A stretch of DNA of 47,601 nt from a virus. The first letter of the stretch is position 1. Each line of letters begins with the position of its first letter. The notes beneath the pieces were generated by a model that was not told where the DNA came from, made no database searches, and saw only the letters and a program-made list of their open reading frames with translations. The position numbers and the translations under genes were made by a program. Shown here one piece after another: positions 1-8,783 of this stretch. Where the stretch lies: IMG/VR virus record IMGVR_UViG_3300046373_000116, positions 1 through 47,601 of that record. One strand, written 5' to 3'.

Positions 1-181
1 CGTCGAGTAACCGTAGCTCCTTGCCGACTTCGAATTTTAACGCCTGCTTACGCCCGTCCGTTGTATTACGTATACTAACACTCAATTGGCGATAGGCCTG
101 CGTAATATCACCGGACCATCTTACGGACGTTACAATAGGATCGATATAGACGTCGTTATTGTAGATTACCGATATACTCAC
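1..181 (-). CDS. XkdQ-like baseplate hub protein, N-terminal part (cut by window edge)
   Basis: Only the first 60 codons are inside the window. The reading frame starts at a GTG that shares GTGA with the stop of the LysM gene. The visible protein contains SVRWSGDITQAYRQLSVSIRNT, the N-terminal signature of XkdQ/YqbQ-type late-control or gp27-like hub proteins of PBSX-like tails. These proteins form the ring at the tail tip that links tube to spike. Position directly after a LysM baseplate gene fits. The C-terminus lies off the left edge. Confidence 0.8.
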   Translation of the reverse strand, partial: MSISVIYNNDVYIDPIVTSVRWSGDITQAYRQLSVSIRNTTDGRKQALKFEVGKELRLLD

Positions 182-852
182 GCGATCACCAACGTCTGCC
201 CGACTTTAAGCGCGTTCGGATTTCCGCCGATTAGCGTTTTATTCGCGTTGTATATATCGCGCCATTTATCAACGTCACCGTAGACGGTCGCTTTAGCCGC
301 GATTTTAGTTAGCGTGTCGCCGGATTTAACCGTATACGACGTAACCTTGACGCTAGGATTCGCGCGCTTCTTACTCGCGGATATTACCGTAACGGTTCCG
401 GCTTTACTCGATGATACGCGTTTAAATTCGATAAAACGGTATTCCTTCAGCGACAAATCGAACCATACGTCGCCAACGTGGCCTGCGCGTTCCTCGTACG
501 TAAATGAGCGGATAGTGACGGGTATATTGATGATTCCGGTTACCGTCAAGCGGATAGGACGCCTAGATACGATCCAACTTTCAATTAGCGCCACAGATTC
601 GTAGGGTAACGCGATGTCTTCGTATTCGCAGTAACTTCCGTTATAATCGCGCGGGAAAAATGACGATATCGAATATTCGTGCAGCATCTCGTTTCCGATG
701 ACGGTGTACTCGCCGAGTTGCGCTATCGTGACGTCATCATAACCGCGAGTAGTGGTAACGCGAATAGTCTCCGGATTGACAGGCAGGCGGAGGCGCTGCT
801 CTCCGTTGTTGAACGTTAGCCAGAACTGAAAATCGTTAGCTGCGTTAGCCAA
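178..852 (-). CDS. LysM-domain baseplate protein (XkdP-like)
   Basis: This 224-residue protein has a C-terminal LysM domain at about residues 172-223 (YTVKSGDTLTKIAAK, then WRDIYNANK and LKVGQTLVI). The N-terminal part (FWLTFNNGEQRLRLPVNPE) matches the XkdP/gp53-like layout in which a baseplate wedge domain precedes LysM. LysM binds peptidoglycan, so the protein probably anchors the baseplate on the wall or stabilises the hub. The start is TTG at 852, about nine bases after GGGGG. It overlaps the tape measure end by 8 bases and the next gene by 4, so translation is probably coupled. Confidence 0.88.
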   Translation of the reverse strand: MANAANDFQFWLTFNNGEQRLRLPVNPETIRVTTTRGYDDVTIAQLGEYTVIGNEMLHEYSISSFFPRDYNGSYCEYEDIALPYESVALIESWIVSRRPIRLTVTGIINIPVTIRSFTYEERAGHVGDVWFDLSLKEYRFIEFKRVSSSKAGTVTVISASKKRANPSVKVTSYTVKSGDTLTKIAAKATVYGDVDKWRDIYNANKTLIGGNPNALKVGQTLVIA

Positions 853-2779
853 TAGAACGCGCCCCCTTTGCTGTACTGATCATATCCGCTAATTCCGAAG
901 CGATAGCGTGAATATCAGATTCTTTCCGTACATGGAACGTATTACCGGAAATCGTAACGCCGCCACTAGCTCCGCGATTATCACGGCGTGCATCCGCCTC
1001 GGTCTTCGTCAATACCGTTTCATCCTTATGAAGACGCGCAGAATATCCGTTATACGGAACGCGGTCAAGTCCGCCGGCGTGTCCAGACGATGGACTGCTT
1101 GTAATATGAGTCTTATTAGGATCTACAAGATCGCCGCCGCCAAATACAGGCACTCCCGCAGGCGCTGCGTCTAACCTTTTTATGAAATCATATTGACTAT
1201 CAATCCTCTGTTGTTGTTTGATATCATGACCTTCAATAACACCAACCGCTCCCGCCGCGAGTGCTGCCGCTGCCCTGACTTGAGGTGTTCCAGGTGTGAC
1301 GATAAACGCGGTTATCGCGGCTAGTAACGGATTACTCGCTGCGAACTGTTTCATCCCTTCGAGCATACCGCCGCCAATTGCCTTACCCATATCAACTCCA
1401 ATTGAAGTAAGCGCGGGAGCTGCCGTTGAGAACGCACTTCCGGCATAAGCTACTAAGCCATTAACTGCGTCGGAAATCTGCTTATCACCGCCCGCAAGGT
1501 ACCACGCGTCAAATGTTTTCTGAAAATCCTCAATGACGAATTTAAACTTTGCCATATTGTCCGGTAACTTCGTGAAATCTTTGTTTTCGGTAAAATGCGT
1601 CTTTATATAGCTACTGACGTTCTTCGTCATACGTTTAACCGCCGCTTCAATCTCCGGAGTCTTAGCGTTGACGTAATCGCCTAGTCCGTTAAACGCCGCT
1701 TTAATCGCAGGTAGTAGCGGTTTTATCGCTTTAATCTGCAACGTTTCTAGTGCGCCCTTAAATTGCTCGATTGCGCCCCTACCGTTGTTCATCTTCTCCG
1801 TTGCTACTTGTAGCGCGGATACATTGCCCATCTCGTTATAGAACTTCTTAACGCCGTCAGCGCCTTCGTTATAAAGTATCGTACCCGCGCGGACAGCGTC
1901 CGTACCGAACATCACTTCTAACGCAGCCTGCCGTTGCATATCGTTAAGGTTTTTGAGCGAGTCGTGTAAAACGCCCGTTACTTTATCGAGCGACTGTAAT
2001 TTACCCTGTGCGGTAAAGAAGCGATTCGCGGTCCCTTTCGTTGTTATGCCGAGGCGGTTAAACAGCGTGATTTGGTCCTTCGTAGTTGGCTGTAAATTCT
2101 GCAACATCGTCTTCAGCGAAGTCCCTGCGTCGCTACCCTTTACTCCGTTATTCGCGAATAGCCCGAGCGCCGCGTTCGTATCTTTAAACGTCATACCGAT
2201 GCCGGCCGCTACTGCGGATACGCTCGCTAACGATTGACGCAAGTCTTCGACGCCAGTCGCCGACGCATTCGCTGTTCCCGCCAATATATCGGAAGCAGTC
2301 GCCGCTGACATTCCGTCCTTCTTATACGCGTTTAGTGCCGTCGACATAATTTCAGCTGCGGAGGCCAATTCGAGTCCACCCGCAGTAGCGAGATTCAGCG
2401 CGGCTTCGAGTGCGCCTGACTGTACCGCGGCTGGCGTTATTCCGGCTTTCAGTAGTTCTTCGATACCGGCCGCCGCTTGTAACGCGGAATACTTCGTCTT
2501 ACTACCCATCGTCAGCGCTAGTTCGTCCATTTTCGCCATTTGCGCTGTGGTAGCGCCTGTTAGCGCCTTGATCGAAGACATTTGCGCTTCGAAGTCTAGC
2601 GCTTTACTAAACGAAGACGTCGCCACTTTCGCCGCGCCTAATCCCGCCGCCAATCCCGCAACTGCCGAGCCTACTCCGGTGAGCTTCGTTGCGAACGAAC
2701 TAGCTGTACCCATAGCTCTACGCATTGGCGCGGACAGGTTATCGATCATCCGCAACCGCGCAATTAAATCTAACGCCAT
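845..2779 (-). CDS. Tail tape measure protein
   Basis: The 644-residue protein starts after a strong AAAGGAGTG site. It carries the TP901-type tape-measure core at about residues 65-330: AQMSSIKALTGATTAQM, YSALQAAAGIEELLKAGI and GVEDLRQSLASVSAVAAGIGMTF. It is rich in Ala and Gly with long helices, and a hydrophobic stretch follows near residues 485-515. The C-terminal third contains GGLDRVPYNGYSARLHKDE, a common tail-tip segment. The protein sets tail length; at about 1.5 angstrom per residue it predicts a tail near 95 nm (inference). It lies directly downstream of the frameshifted chaperone, the conserved order in tailed phages. Confidence 0.93.
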   Translation of the reverse strand: MALDLIARLRMIDNLSAPMRRAMGTASSFATKLTGVGSAVAGLAAGLGAAKVATSSFSKALDFEAQMSSIKALTGATTAQMAKMDELALTMGSKTKYSALQAAAGIEELLKAGITPAAVQSGALEAALNLATAGGLELASAAEIMSTALNAYKKDGMSAATASDILAGTANASATGVEDLRQSLASVSAVAAGIGMTFKDTNAALGLFANNGVKGSDAGTSLKTMLQNLQPTTKDQITLFNRLGITTKGTANRFFTAQGKLQSLDKVTGVLHDSLKNLNDMQRQAALEVMFGTDAVRAGTILYNEGADGVKKFYNEMGNVSALQVATEKMNNGRGAIEQFKGALETLQIKAIKPLLPAIKAAFNGLGDYVNAKTPEIEAAVKRMTKNVSSYIKTHFTENKDFTKLPDNMAKFKFVIEDFQKTFDAWYLAGGDKQISDAVNGLVAYAGSAFSTAAPALTSIGVDMGKAIGGGMLEGMKQFAASNPLLAAITAFIVTPGTPQVRAAAALAAGAVGVIEGHDIKQQQRIDSQYDFIKRLDAAPAGVPVFGGGDLVDPNKTHITSSPSSGHAGGLDRVPYNGYSARLHKDETVLTKTEADARRDNRGASGGVTISGNTFHVRKESDIHAIASELADMISTAKGARSIG

Positions 2780-2815
2780 AGTTTCACTCCTTTCTGCGCT
2801 TTGAGCACGTTTTGA

Positions 2816-2977
2816 TTACGTTTTATTCCGCGCAATTTCGTCCTCTAATTCGATTGATTCGGATACGAGCATAAATCGCCGAGTCCGGATATCCTTCGCG
2901 TAAAACTCATCCGGCGGTATATTGTGGCGTTGGAATATCCGATGTACGAGATACGGAACGCCACCACCGCTAATTAG
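2816..2977 (-). CDS. Tail assembly chaperone, -1 frameshift extension
   Basis: No start codon opens this 53-codon frame. It is entered from the end of the upstream chaperone by a -1 slip on A AAA AAC. The read-through adds LISGGGVPYLVHRI, then PPDEFYAKDIRTRRFMLVSE, and ends at TAA 2816-2818. The PPDEF...R.FM motif is typical of the T part of G/GT-type chaperone pairs, including XkdN-type systems. The frame is open exactly from the slippery site to just before the tape measure start. The fusion would be 188 residues and is expected to bring tube subunits to the tape measure during tail assembly. Confidence 0.88.
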   Translation of the reverse strand, partial: LISGGGVPYLVHRIFQRHNIPPDEFYAKDIRTRRFMLVSESIELEDEIARNKT

Positions 2978-3381
2978 TTTTTTATTTCGTTAATTTCGTC
3001 CCCGTCTTCGCCGTATCCGGACAGATCCATTCCCGCCGCAACTATGCGCACAATCTCGCCTGGGAGAAGCGCCTTACCTACGCACTCGACCGCGTTAGTC
3101 ACGCCGTATTTCGCCAGTAAAGCCGCGTCCCCGAAGTTTGGCGTTACGCAGAATTTAGCGACTAATATAGCGTTTAAGCGTTCCGCGTTTACGGTGGAGG
3201 CACGTTTACTTCCGCTGCCGCTCGTCTGAATAGCTTGTTCGCGGGCCTTTTCGAGTGTCGATGTATCTACCGCTTTAATGCGGAAACTCGCGCCTAGTCG
3301 TTTTACGAACACGTCCGTTTCAATTTCGAGATTTGCGGATAAAAGCGCTTGTAGTGCGTCAACTTGTGTGATTTGCGTCAT
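2974..3381 (-). CDS. Tail assembly chaperone, short form (XkdN-like)
   Basis: The protein is 135 residues from the ATG at 3381, preceded by AACGGAGGAATTATAT; a longer frame upstream lacks an SD site and was rejected. MTQITQVDALQALLSANLE, then VFVKRLGASFRIKAVD and the acidic C-terminus fit XkdN/YqbN-type chaperones. It lies between the tube gene and the tape measure and ends on a slippery heptamer that yields a longer fusion. By analogy with lambda gpG/gpGT, the short and long forms together load tube protein on the tape measure. Confidence 0.85.
   Translation of the reverse strand: MTQITQVDALQALLSANLEIETDVFVKRLGASFRIKAVDTSTLEKAREQAIQTSGSGSKRASTVNAERLNAILVAKFCVTPNFGDAALLAKYGVTNAVECVGKALLPGEIVRIVAAGMDLSGYGEDGDEINEIKN
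2977..2983 (-). other. Programmed -1 ribosomal frameshift site (A AAA AAC)
   Basis: On the minus strand the last sense codons of the chaperone read ATA AAA AAC TAA. They contain the canonical X XXY YYZ heptamer A AAA AAC one codon before the stop. A -1 slip enters a frame of 53 sense codons with a recognisable tail-chaperone extension. No obvious strong stem was worked out downstream. Confidence 0.88.
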
Positions 3382-3464
3382 ATATAATTCCTCCGTTAAG
3401 GTTAGTTTTCGTAATAAATACGGAGCGCTACGTCGGTTAACGTAAGGCTCCGTGAAATTGCGCT

Positions 3465-3896
3465 TTAGTCGGTGATAGCGTCTAGCCATTCAACACCGTC
3501 GTAAACGAACGGCCACTCCTGCTCAACTATCGCGCCGTGTTCGAATTTGATGATGTCGATTTTCGTAAACTGTACGCCCTTTAAGCGGACGCGTTCAAAA
3601 CCGTATGCTCCCGGGTCAGCCAACTTCAGAATCAATTCGCTAACGAAAGCACCCTTACTGTTATCGAGAATCTGCGATACCTTACGCGCTAACTCCGACG
3701 TGACTTTATATCCCGAAATGCTTCCGGTAAGGTCGACTGTGCCGGCTTTATTGCCGCTGACGCGGGAGCCTGCGCGTTTAATCTTTTCATACGAGATATC
3801 GGCCATTGCTTCGGCGGTATGGAAATTAGATAACCATTCGCCGTCAGACCAAATTTCACCAAACTCGCCATTAATCGTACGTGTGGAATCTAGCAT
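3465..3896 (-). CDS. Tail tube protein (XkdM-like)
   Basis: This 143-residue protein follows AAGGAGGCGGACTATAA. Its length and sequence (TINGEFGEIWSDGEWLSNF, EIKRAGSRVSGNKAGTVDL-like segment, then KLADPGAYGFERVRLKGVQF) match the XkdM/YqbM core-tube family of contractile tails. Tube proteins stack as hexameric rings inside the sheath and form the DNA channel. Its position directly after the sheath gene is the standard order. Confidence 0.9.
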   Translation of the reverse strand: MLDSTRTINGEFGEIWSDGEWLSNFHTAEAMADISYEKIKRAGSRVSGNKAGTVDLTGSISGYKVTSELARKVSQILDNSKGAFVSELILKLADPGAYGFERVRLKGVQFTKIDIIKFEHGAIVEQEWPFVYDGVEWLDAITD

Positions 3897-3911
3897 TTAT
3901 AGTCCGCCTCC

Positions 3912-4955
3912 TTATACGTTAATTGTGAAGAATATACGTTCCATCGAATCGACTTCAACGTAGCTAATTACGAGGTACACTTTGTCGCCGACTGACGCGT
4001 ATTGCGGATCTAGCGCCACTACAATACCCGATAGTACGTTCGAAGTTTGCAACGTTTCGAGATACAGTTTAACCGCGCTAATTAACGCAGCTTGTCCATC
4101 AGCGTTATTATCGATCTTGCCGATATAGGCGTCCGATGCCGTTTTAGTAACGTCTGTAGATACCGCCTGTCTAGCGCGAATAGCACGGATTTTCTTAACG
4201 GAAGTCGTCAGTCCTTGCTCGACTTTCACCTTTTCGCCGTCATTCGTTAACACTAGCGATCCTGCCGCTAACGCCGTAGTAATTTCCGCGTTAGTTAAGC
4301 GCTTCGTTACGTCAGTTACCGGTACAACCGCATACGTAATCGAACGGTTAATCGGAGTGCCTGCGATAAGTCCTGCGATATACGGCGCGTATTTACCAGA
4401 AGAGTAAGACGTCCCGTTGATAGTTACGCCCGTTACGAGATTTACCGCATAGTCGTCGAGTAAACGCGCCGAGCGTGCATTACCGGTTGCCGGCGTCTGA
4501 TCGTCCGCTGTCGCAACGCATCCGAATACTACCGTAAAATGCTTGCCGGCCGCCTTATTCGCCTTCATCCACGTAAGCGTTAAGTCTTGTTCCGCTAACG
4601 TTACCTCTCCGTCGAAAACGAAGACGTTAAAAGGACGCGTATCGAAAGCTAAGCGAGCCGCTGCGAAATCCGCTGTGACTGCGCCGACTGGTAGCGTCCA
4701 TACGAGAACCTCTTTTGCACCGCCTTGTAGCGCGAATTTAATCGAATCGATATTCGCTACTCCGAACAACGCTGCCGCGTCCGTTTCGTTACGCACCGTA
4801 TAGAACGTCGACGCCGCTGCTGTTCCGCCGACGAACGCTTTTAGTTGGATAGCGACTATTCCGCGCGCTCCGCCTTTAATCTGCGATGCTGCCGCGTTAG
4901 TAAAATTAATATATAAACCTGGTCGCGTTGGTAATGCGGATGGGTCCCATGCCAT
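3912..4955 (-). CDS. Tail sheath protein (XkdK-like)
   Basis: The 347-residue product starts at ATG after AAGGAGTGACGTAA. The N-terminus (RPGLYINFTNAAASQIKGGARGIVAIQLK) and C-terminus (VALDPQYASVGDKVYLVISYVEVDSMERIFFTINV) are those of the PBSX/Listeria A118-type sheath family. The length is shorter than T4-like sheaths, as is usual for this group. Sheath subunits form the contractile outer cylinder, so this gene is the main evidence for myovirus morphology. Confidence 0.94.
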   Translation of the reverse strand: MAWDPSALPTRPGLYINFTNAAASQIKGGARGIVAIQLKAFVGGTAAASTFYTVRNETDAAALFGVANIDSIKFALQGGAKEVLVWTLPVGAVTADFAAARLAFDTRPFNVFVFDGEVTLAEQDLTLTWMKANKAAGKHFTVVFGCVATADDQTPATGNARSARLLDDYAVNLVTGVTINGTSYSSGKYAPYIAGLIAGTPINRSITYAVVPVTDVTKRLTNAEITTALAAGSLVLTNDGEKVKVEQGLTTSVKKIRAIRARQAVSTDVTKTASDAYIGKIDNNADGQAALISAVKLYLETLQTSNVLSGIVVALDPQYASVGDKVYLVISYVEVDSMERIFFTINV

Positions 4956-4974
4956 TTACGTCACTCCTTCGTAT

Positions 4975-5418
4975 TTAAACGTTAATTTTCGCATTAACTT
5001 GCGCCATTTTCGCGTAAGCTTCCTGCGTTCTTGCCTGCCGTACCTCCGTAGAAACTACGAGTATTGCCGCGTATAAATCGTTGTCCGTCTTAAACGGCAT
5101 CGATACGGAGATTGCGCCCACGCGAATATAACGGAGCGATCCGTTTATCGGAATCACTCGCGTCTGTTCTAGCGCAGTAGTTAGCGTATCGAGTTTCGTT
5201 AACACGTCGAGCGCCGTATCGCCGTAATAGACGATTTGATACTCGCGATCGTTACGGAAATGGTACGCGGTTTCAGATTCGGAGGAGGACGATTGTAGAC
5301 GGATGACGAACGTATTCGCTGCCGGCTTTAGTGGCACCGTCTGTTTAACCGTAGTCGACGTAGTGAAGCGAGCCTTAACGAACGCTTCTACCGATACGAT
5401 GTCGTTAATTAACGTCAC
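4975..5418 (-). CDS. Probable tail terminator / neck protein
   Basis: This 147-residue protein starts at GTG, seven bases after GGGGG, just downstream of the gp10-like gene. It shows no strong motif, but its size, its place between the gp10-like protein and the sheath, and a segment like YQIVYYGDTALDVLTKLDTLTTAL resemble the tail terminator group of PBSX-like elements. Such proteins cap the tail tube for joining to the head. The functional call rests mostly on order. Confidence 0.6.
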   Translation of the reverse strand: MTLINDIVSVEAFVKARFTTSTTVKQTVPLKPAANTFVIRLQSSSSESETAYHFRNDREYQIVYYGDTALDVLTKLDTLTTALEQTRVIPINGSLRYIRVGAISVSMPFKTDNDLYAAILVVSTEVRQARTQEAYAKMAQVNAKINV

Positions 5419-5419
5419 G

Positions 5420-5884
5420 CTAAAACCCCCTACGCCGCATTTCGGCCCTTATTTCGTCTTCTATATCGCGTTTCCAACGTTCGGCGTTCTGCTCTAGCGG
5501 TTTATCGAGAAACTTCGGAATCGTTCCGGCCGTTGTCGGATTAGCGAAAGACTGCTTCGGAAATACGTCGTGAATGTACGTCGCATAGTCGAAGTTGCGT
5601 CCGCCGTTTCTCTCGACCGCCGTTACCGAAATCGCTCCGGTCATCTTACCGGTTTCCGCGTCAACTTCCGTATGAATACCGCGGCGGAGGGTGCCTTTAT
5701 CTAGCGGAGCTAAGTCCGCAGATAGGCGCTTCCATTCGTCCATGACGTCACCAAGTCCGTTGCGCGTTCCTTGTTCGGCCGCTTCCGTTAATCGCCGTCC
5801 GTATCCGCGGAAAAAACGTCCGATAAGATTCTGCGCAAACGAGCCTGGGCGCGCTGTATCGATTTCAATGCGATTACTCGCCAC
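5420..5884 (-). CDS. HK97 gp10-like head-tail joining protein (XkdI-like)
   Basis: The protein is 154 residues and starts at GTG 5884, eight bases after GGAGGTG. Features such as LRRGIHTEVDAETGKMTGAISVTA, the nearby Tyr/Asp-rich YATYIHDVFPKQSF and the C-terminal helix with basic RRRGF fit the gp10/minor-tail U-like group. It overlaps the previous gene by one base. It probably takes part in head-tail completion. Confidence 0.7.
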   Translation of the reverse strand: MASNRIEIDTARPGSFAQNLIGRFFRGYGRRLTEAAEQGTRNGLGDVMDEWKRLSADLAPLDKGTLRRGIHTEVDAETGKMTGAISVTAVERNGGRNFDYATYIHDVFPKQSFANPTTAGTIPKFLDKPLEQNAERWKRDIEDEIRAEMRRRGF

Positions 5885-6201
5885 TATACGAACACCTCCG
5901 TTAATATCGCTTTACCGTTCAGACCGCGTTTTACCGTGATCTTCAGCGGAGTTCGCGCTACTGTGAGGCTTAACTCGTTCGTGTACGTAATTACGTCGTC
6001 ATACGATATGTCCGCCAATTTATCGAATAAGATGCGGAGACTAGCCGTAGCTTCCTCTCCGGTCCGATTCGTGACGATGGCGGTTTCTTCCGTTACGCGC
6101 GCCTTTAGCGTAATAACTGCGCCCGGCAACGGATCTCCCCAACCGTCAACCGCGGATGCCTTCGTAATCGTCACCGTTTGTTTCATCGGAACTAGCGCCA
6201 C
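5884..6201 (-). CDS. Head closure / head-tail adaptor protein (XkdH-like)
   Basis: At 105 residues this is a compact beta-rich protein with MKQTVTITKASAVDGWGDPL followed by ITLKARVTEETAIVTNRTGEE. This is the pattern of phage head-tail joining stoppers of the XkdH/SPP1 gp16 group. The annotated start is GTG at 6201; the ATG five codons later is equally plausible because the SD region AGGGTGG precedes both. It lies between the gp6-like connector and the gp10-like protein, as in PBSX. Confidence 0.7.
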   Translation of the reverse strand: MALVPMKQTVTITKASAVDGWGDPLPGAVITLKARVTEETAIVTNRTGEEATASLRILFDKLADISYDDVITYTNELSLTVARTPLKITVKRGLNGKAILTEVFV

Positions 6202-6202
6202 C

Positions 6203-6604
6203 CTACATCACCGTCCAAGCTACGCCGCGTTTCGAAAGTTTAACTCCGCCATTTGCCGCGCCGATTAGATCGAGCGCCGATTGCGGTATAAACTTCGTTA
6301 TGTCAGCGCCGGTTCCGTTAACATTCGCATCTTTAAAGCTAAACGAAGCAACTCCGGTTAATGCGAAGTTAACTACGCCTTGCTGCGCTAGTCTATTCGT
6401 ATCGTTAAACACCGTAGCGAGTACGTTAGTAAACTCATATACCGCGTTATCCGGTATCGTATATGCGGGGTATTTCGTAGACAACGTGCGATTCGCGACT
6501 GTTACTATCCGTAGTTTTTTCGCGTCGTCACTGTCTACGTAATCTTCGATATCGATACAATTTTCGCTAATATATTCGTCTGCGTCCGTTACATTTGCGG
6601 CCAT
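6203..6604 (-). CDS. Head-tail connector protein (gp6-like adaptor)
   Basis: This 133-residue product starts after AACGGAGGTGTTTT. It opens with MAANVTDADEYISENCIDIEDY, typical of adaptor proteins (YqbG/XkdG-adjacent group) that bind under the portal. The helix-rich middle and the C-terminal WTVM end agree. It is tightly linked to the next three connector genes. Confidence 0.65.
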   Translation of the reverse strand: MAANVTDADEYISENCIDIEDYVDSDDAKKLRIVTVANRTLSTKYPAYTIPDNAVYEFTNVLATVFNDTNRLAQQGVVNFALTGVASFSFKDANVNGTGADITKFIPQSALDLIGAANGGVKLSKRGVAWTVM

Positions 6605-6619
6605 AAAACACCTCCGTTA

Positions 6620-6820
6620 TTATTTCGCGGAGGCGGCTGCTTTCTTAACCTCCGGTATTGCTGCGTTGATTTTCACTACGTCCGTTATTTTATCGAGCAC
6701 CGCGATTTCCGCAGCATCTTCGGTAGAGTATTGACCTCCGCTAAATCGGCGGAAATGACCGTCAACGTAGAATCCGAGTTGTTTGTAGCGCGGTGATTCG
6801 TAAACTGTCTTCGTTGACAT
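6620..6820 (-). CDS. YqbF-like small virion-region protein
   Basis: The protein has 66 residues with YKQLGFYVDGHFRRFSGGQYSTEDAAEIAVLDKI, which resembles the YqbF N-terminal fold found next to capsid genes in skin/PBSX-type elements. A good SD (CGGAGGTTTTACGAT) supports the start. Its function is not established; position between capsid and connector suggests a head or neck accessory role. Confidence 0.65.
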   Translation of the reverse strand: MSTKTVYESPRYKQLGFYVDGHFRRFSGGQYSTEDAAEIAVLDKITDVVKINAAIPEVKKAAASAK

Positions 6821-6841
6821 ATCGTAAAACCTCCGATAATT

Positions 6842-6870
6842 AAGACGCGCAACTATTACGCTACGCGTCC
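6842..6870 (-). terminator. Possible weak terminator or mRNA hairpin after capsid gene
   Basis: The minus strand reads GACGCG, a loop of about 15 bases, CGCGTC and then TTAATTATC. The 6-bp stem is perfect but the U tract is poor. It could trim capsid mRNA or lower read-through into the connector genes. Confidence 0.3.
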
Positions 6871-6886
6871 GTTAAATTACGTTAAC

Positions 6887-7969
6887 TTACGACAAACCTT
6901 TTAGGCGGCCGTGAGCTTTTTCTTGCTCAACTTTCAGCGTATACTCGCCGACGATTTGACCCGTTTGCGCGTCACCTTTAAGGCCCAAGTACGTGTGTCC
7001 GAACTCGCGCGTAACTAGCGGATGGACGGAAACGCGGTTAGCATCGACAAGGAACAATTCGTCAGAAGCTAAGTTTTGATTAAGGACGATCTCGAACTCG
7101 CCAAAGTCCGTTACGATGAAGTCTACAACTTGACCGCGCTTGTTTTCGCCGCGAGTAAGTGTGATTTTATTAGCGTCAGTACCGGAAAGAGCAATCTTTT
7201 GCTTGGCCGCTACCATGATTTTGTACATACCGCCAGTAGCGAAGCCGCCCGCATCGTAAACGCTCTGCGCAAGCGTGTTAATTGAGCCTAGAGTCAACGC
7301 ACCGCCTACGTTAGTGACGTTAGTGTTAATCCATTGACGGATACCTTTCATTTGGCGGACTTGTCCGGACTCGTAAGCAACGCCGTTGATTAGCGCTTTT
7401 TCAAGTTGCAACGCTAATTCCAGTTGTTTCTTTTGTTTCTCGTATTCGTAAAGATCAGAGATTCCGTATTGCGCTACTGCCTGCGCTGTGCCGGAGATAT
7501 CGATGCTGTCTGTAAAGATTTGTGTAAGGTTGGACTTACGTACACGCGGTTTGCTACGAGCCGCGCGAGCGTCTGCGCCTTCAGTACCTTCGTCGAACAA
7601 GAACTGCACCTTAGCTCCAGAATCAATTGCTGCAGCAGTAGTCGATGCGTATCCGCGCGTTACAGTTAATGTTAACCCTGCGATTCCGGAAACGTAAAGT
7701 AATTCGTCTACGACTTTAACTACGCTACCTACGCGGAATGGTGATGCGTCAGCTACAACAATCGTAGTCGCGCCGATTAACGCGGCAGCAGTAGTTACGG
7801 ATTCATCCGGAAACATTTCGTCTTCAAACCAAATGTGTTCAACGGCGGTAACTGCTTCGCTGAAACCTAGCGCGTTAAGAAGCGGAGTTTGGTGCGGATT
7901 GAGCAAAAGAATTTCGTCTACGATTGATTCTCTCTTACCAACAAGTGCTGCATTGTAAATTTTAGCCAT
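6887..7969 (-). CDS. Major capsid protein
   Basis: From the ATG at 7969, preceded by GGGGGAAACAATAAA, the protein is 360 residues. Upstream codons exist but lack an SD. The fold signature includes LVGKRESIVDEILLLNPHQTPLL at the start, TEGADARAARSKPRVRKSNLTQIF in the first half, YEYEKQKKQLELALQLEKALI, and a C-terminal domain ending with GQIVGEYTLKVEQEKAHGRL. This matches the SPO1/Listeria-type HK97-fold major head proteins. It follows the scaffold gene directly. No N-terminal propeptide cleavage site can be assigned. Confidence 0.9.
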   Translation of the reverse strand: MAKIYNAALVGKRESIVDEILLLNPHQTPLLNALGFSEAVTAVEHIWFEDEMFPDESVTTAAALIGATTIVVADASPFRVGSVVKVVDELLYVSGIAGLTLTVTRGYASTTAAAIDSGAKVQFLFDEGTEGADARAARSKPRVRKSNLTQIFTDSIDISGTAQAVAQYGISDLYEYEKQKKQLELALQLEKALINGVAYESGQVRQMKGIRQWINTNVTNVGGALTLGSINTLAQSVYDAGGFATGGMYKIMVAAKQKIALSGTDANKITLTRGENKRGQVVDFIVTDFGEFEIVLNQNLASDELFLVDANRVSVHPLVTREFGHTYLGLKGDAQTGQIVGEYTLKVEQEKAHGRLKGLS

Positions 7970-8066
7970 TTTATTGTTTCCCCCTGAGTGTGTGCTACGG
8001 CTGTCCGGCGTAAGCCTATTTCCGCGCAATAAAATAAGCCGCTAGAGTTACGCGACTTTATTTCCG

Positions 8067-8783
8067 TTATTTGTTTAGTTCGTCTTTCAGCGCCGCGTAA
8101 GCCGCTCTGTCTTCGATACGACCGCTCTTGCGCGCTTTTTCCGCTGCATCCGCTAATAACTGTTCTTTCGTTTTTTGCGGTGCCTTGTCGTCAATGTGCG
8201 TCGGACCGCCGATCTGTTTCGGCTTAATTACCGGCGTTTCCGCCAGGAACGGCTTCGCAACTAACAGCGCATCGATCGCTTCTTTGATACCGATTACGAT
8301 ACCTTCGTCGTCAACGGAAACTCCCGTCTTATCGGAAAGTGTGAACGCATCGTCTAGCGCGTCTACTCTTACGCCTAATTCGCGAGCCATCGCTTTAAAC
8401 TCCGATTTAATAATCCGCTCGTTGGCTTTCGTCAGCTGATCGCTGGCGCTAGTCCTCGCGTCTTCCGCTTCTTTGACCGCGGCGTCTTTCTCCGCCTGCA
8501 AGCGCTCTGTTTCGGATAGTGCCGCCAATCTACGCGCTTCTTCTGCGGATTCAAATGTAGATAGCTTCGTTTTTAACTCTTCGTAGTCAACGTATTTCTT
8601 ACGTTCACGTGCGATTCGTTCCGCAATTTTAGCGTCAAACTCTTCCTGCGTCAGTTCGAGTTTCTTCGGCGGATCTGCGGGCGGATCTAATAGCGGATCT
8701 GCCGGTGGATCGGTCGGAAGAGGCTCCGCGAACAATTGTAGATTGAGTTTATGCGAAAAATTGCGTTTAATTTCGTTATTCAT
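8067..8783 (-). CDS. Capsid scaffold protein (DUF4355-like)
   Basis: The start at ATG 8783 follows GGGAGGAAATAT and gives 238 residues. KLNLQLFAE at the N-terminus is a hallmark of scaffold and capsid-region proteins of Bacillota phages. After a Pro/Asp-rich stretch with repeated PPADP, residues about 45-150 are a long charged coiled coil (AERIARERKKYVDYEELKTKL). The C-terminal part is again helical and lysine-rich, as needed to bind capsid subunits. Scaffolds direct prohead assembly and leave before DNA packaging. Confidence 0.85.
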   Translation of the reverse strand: MNNEIKRNFSHKLNLQLFAEPLPTDPPADPLLDPPADPPKKLELTQEEFDAKIAERIARERKKYVDYEELKTKLSTFESAEEARRLAALSETERLQAEKDAAVKEAEDARTSASDQLTKANERIIKSEFKAMARELGVRVDALDDAFTLSDKTGVSVDDEGIVIGIKEAIDALLVAKPFLAETPVIKPKQIGGPTHIDDKAPQKTKEQLLADAAEKARKSGRIEDRAAYAALKDELNK

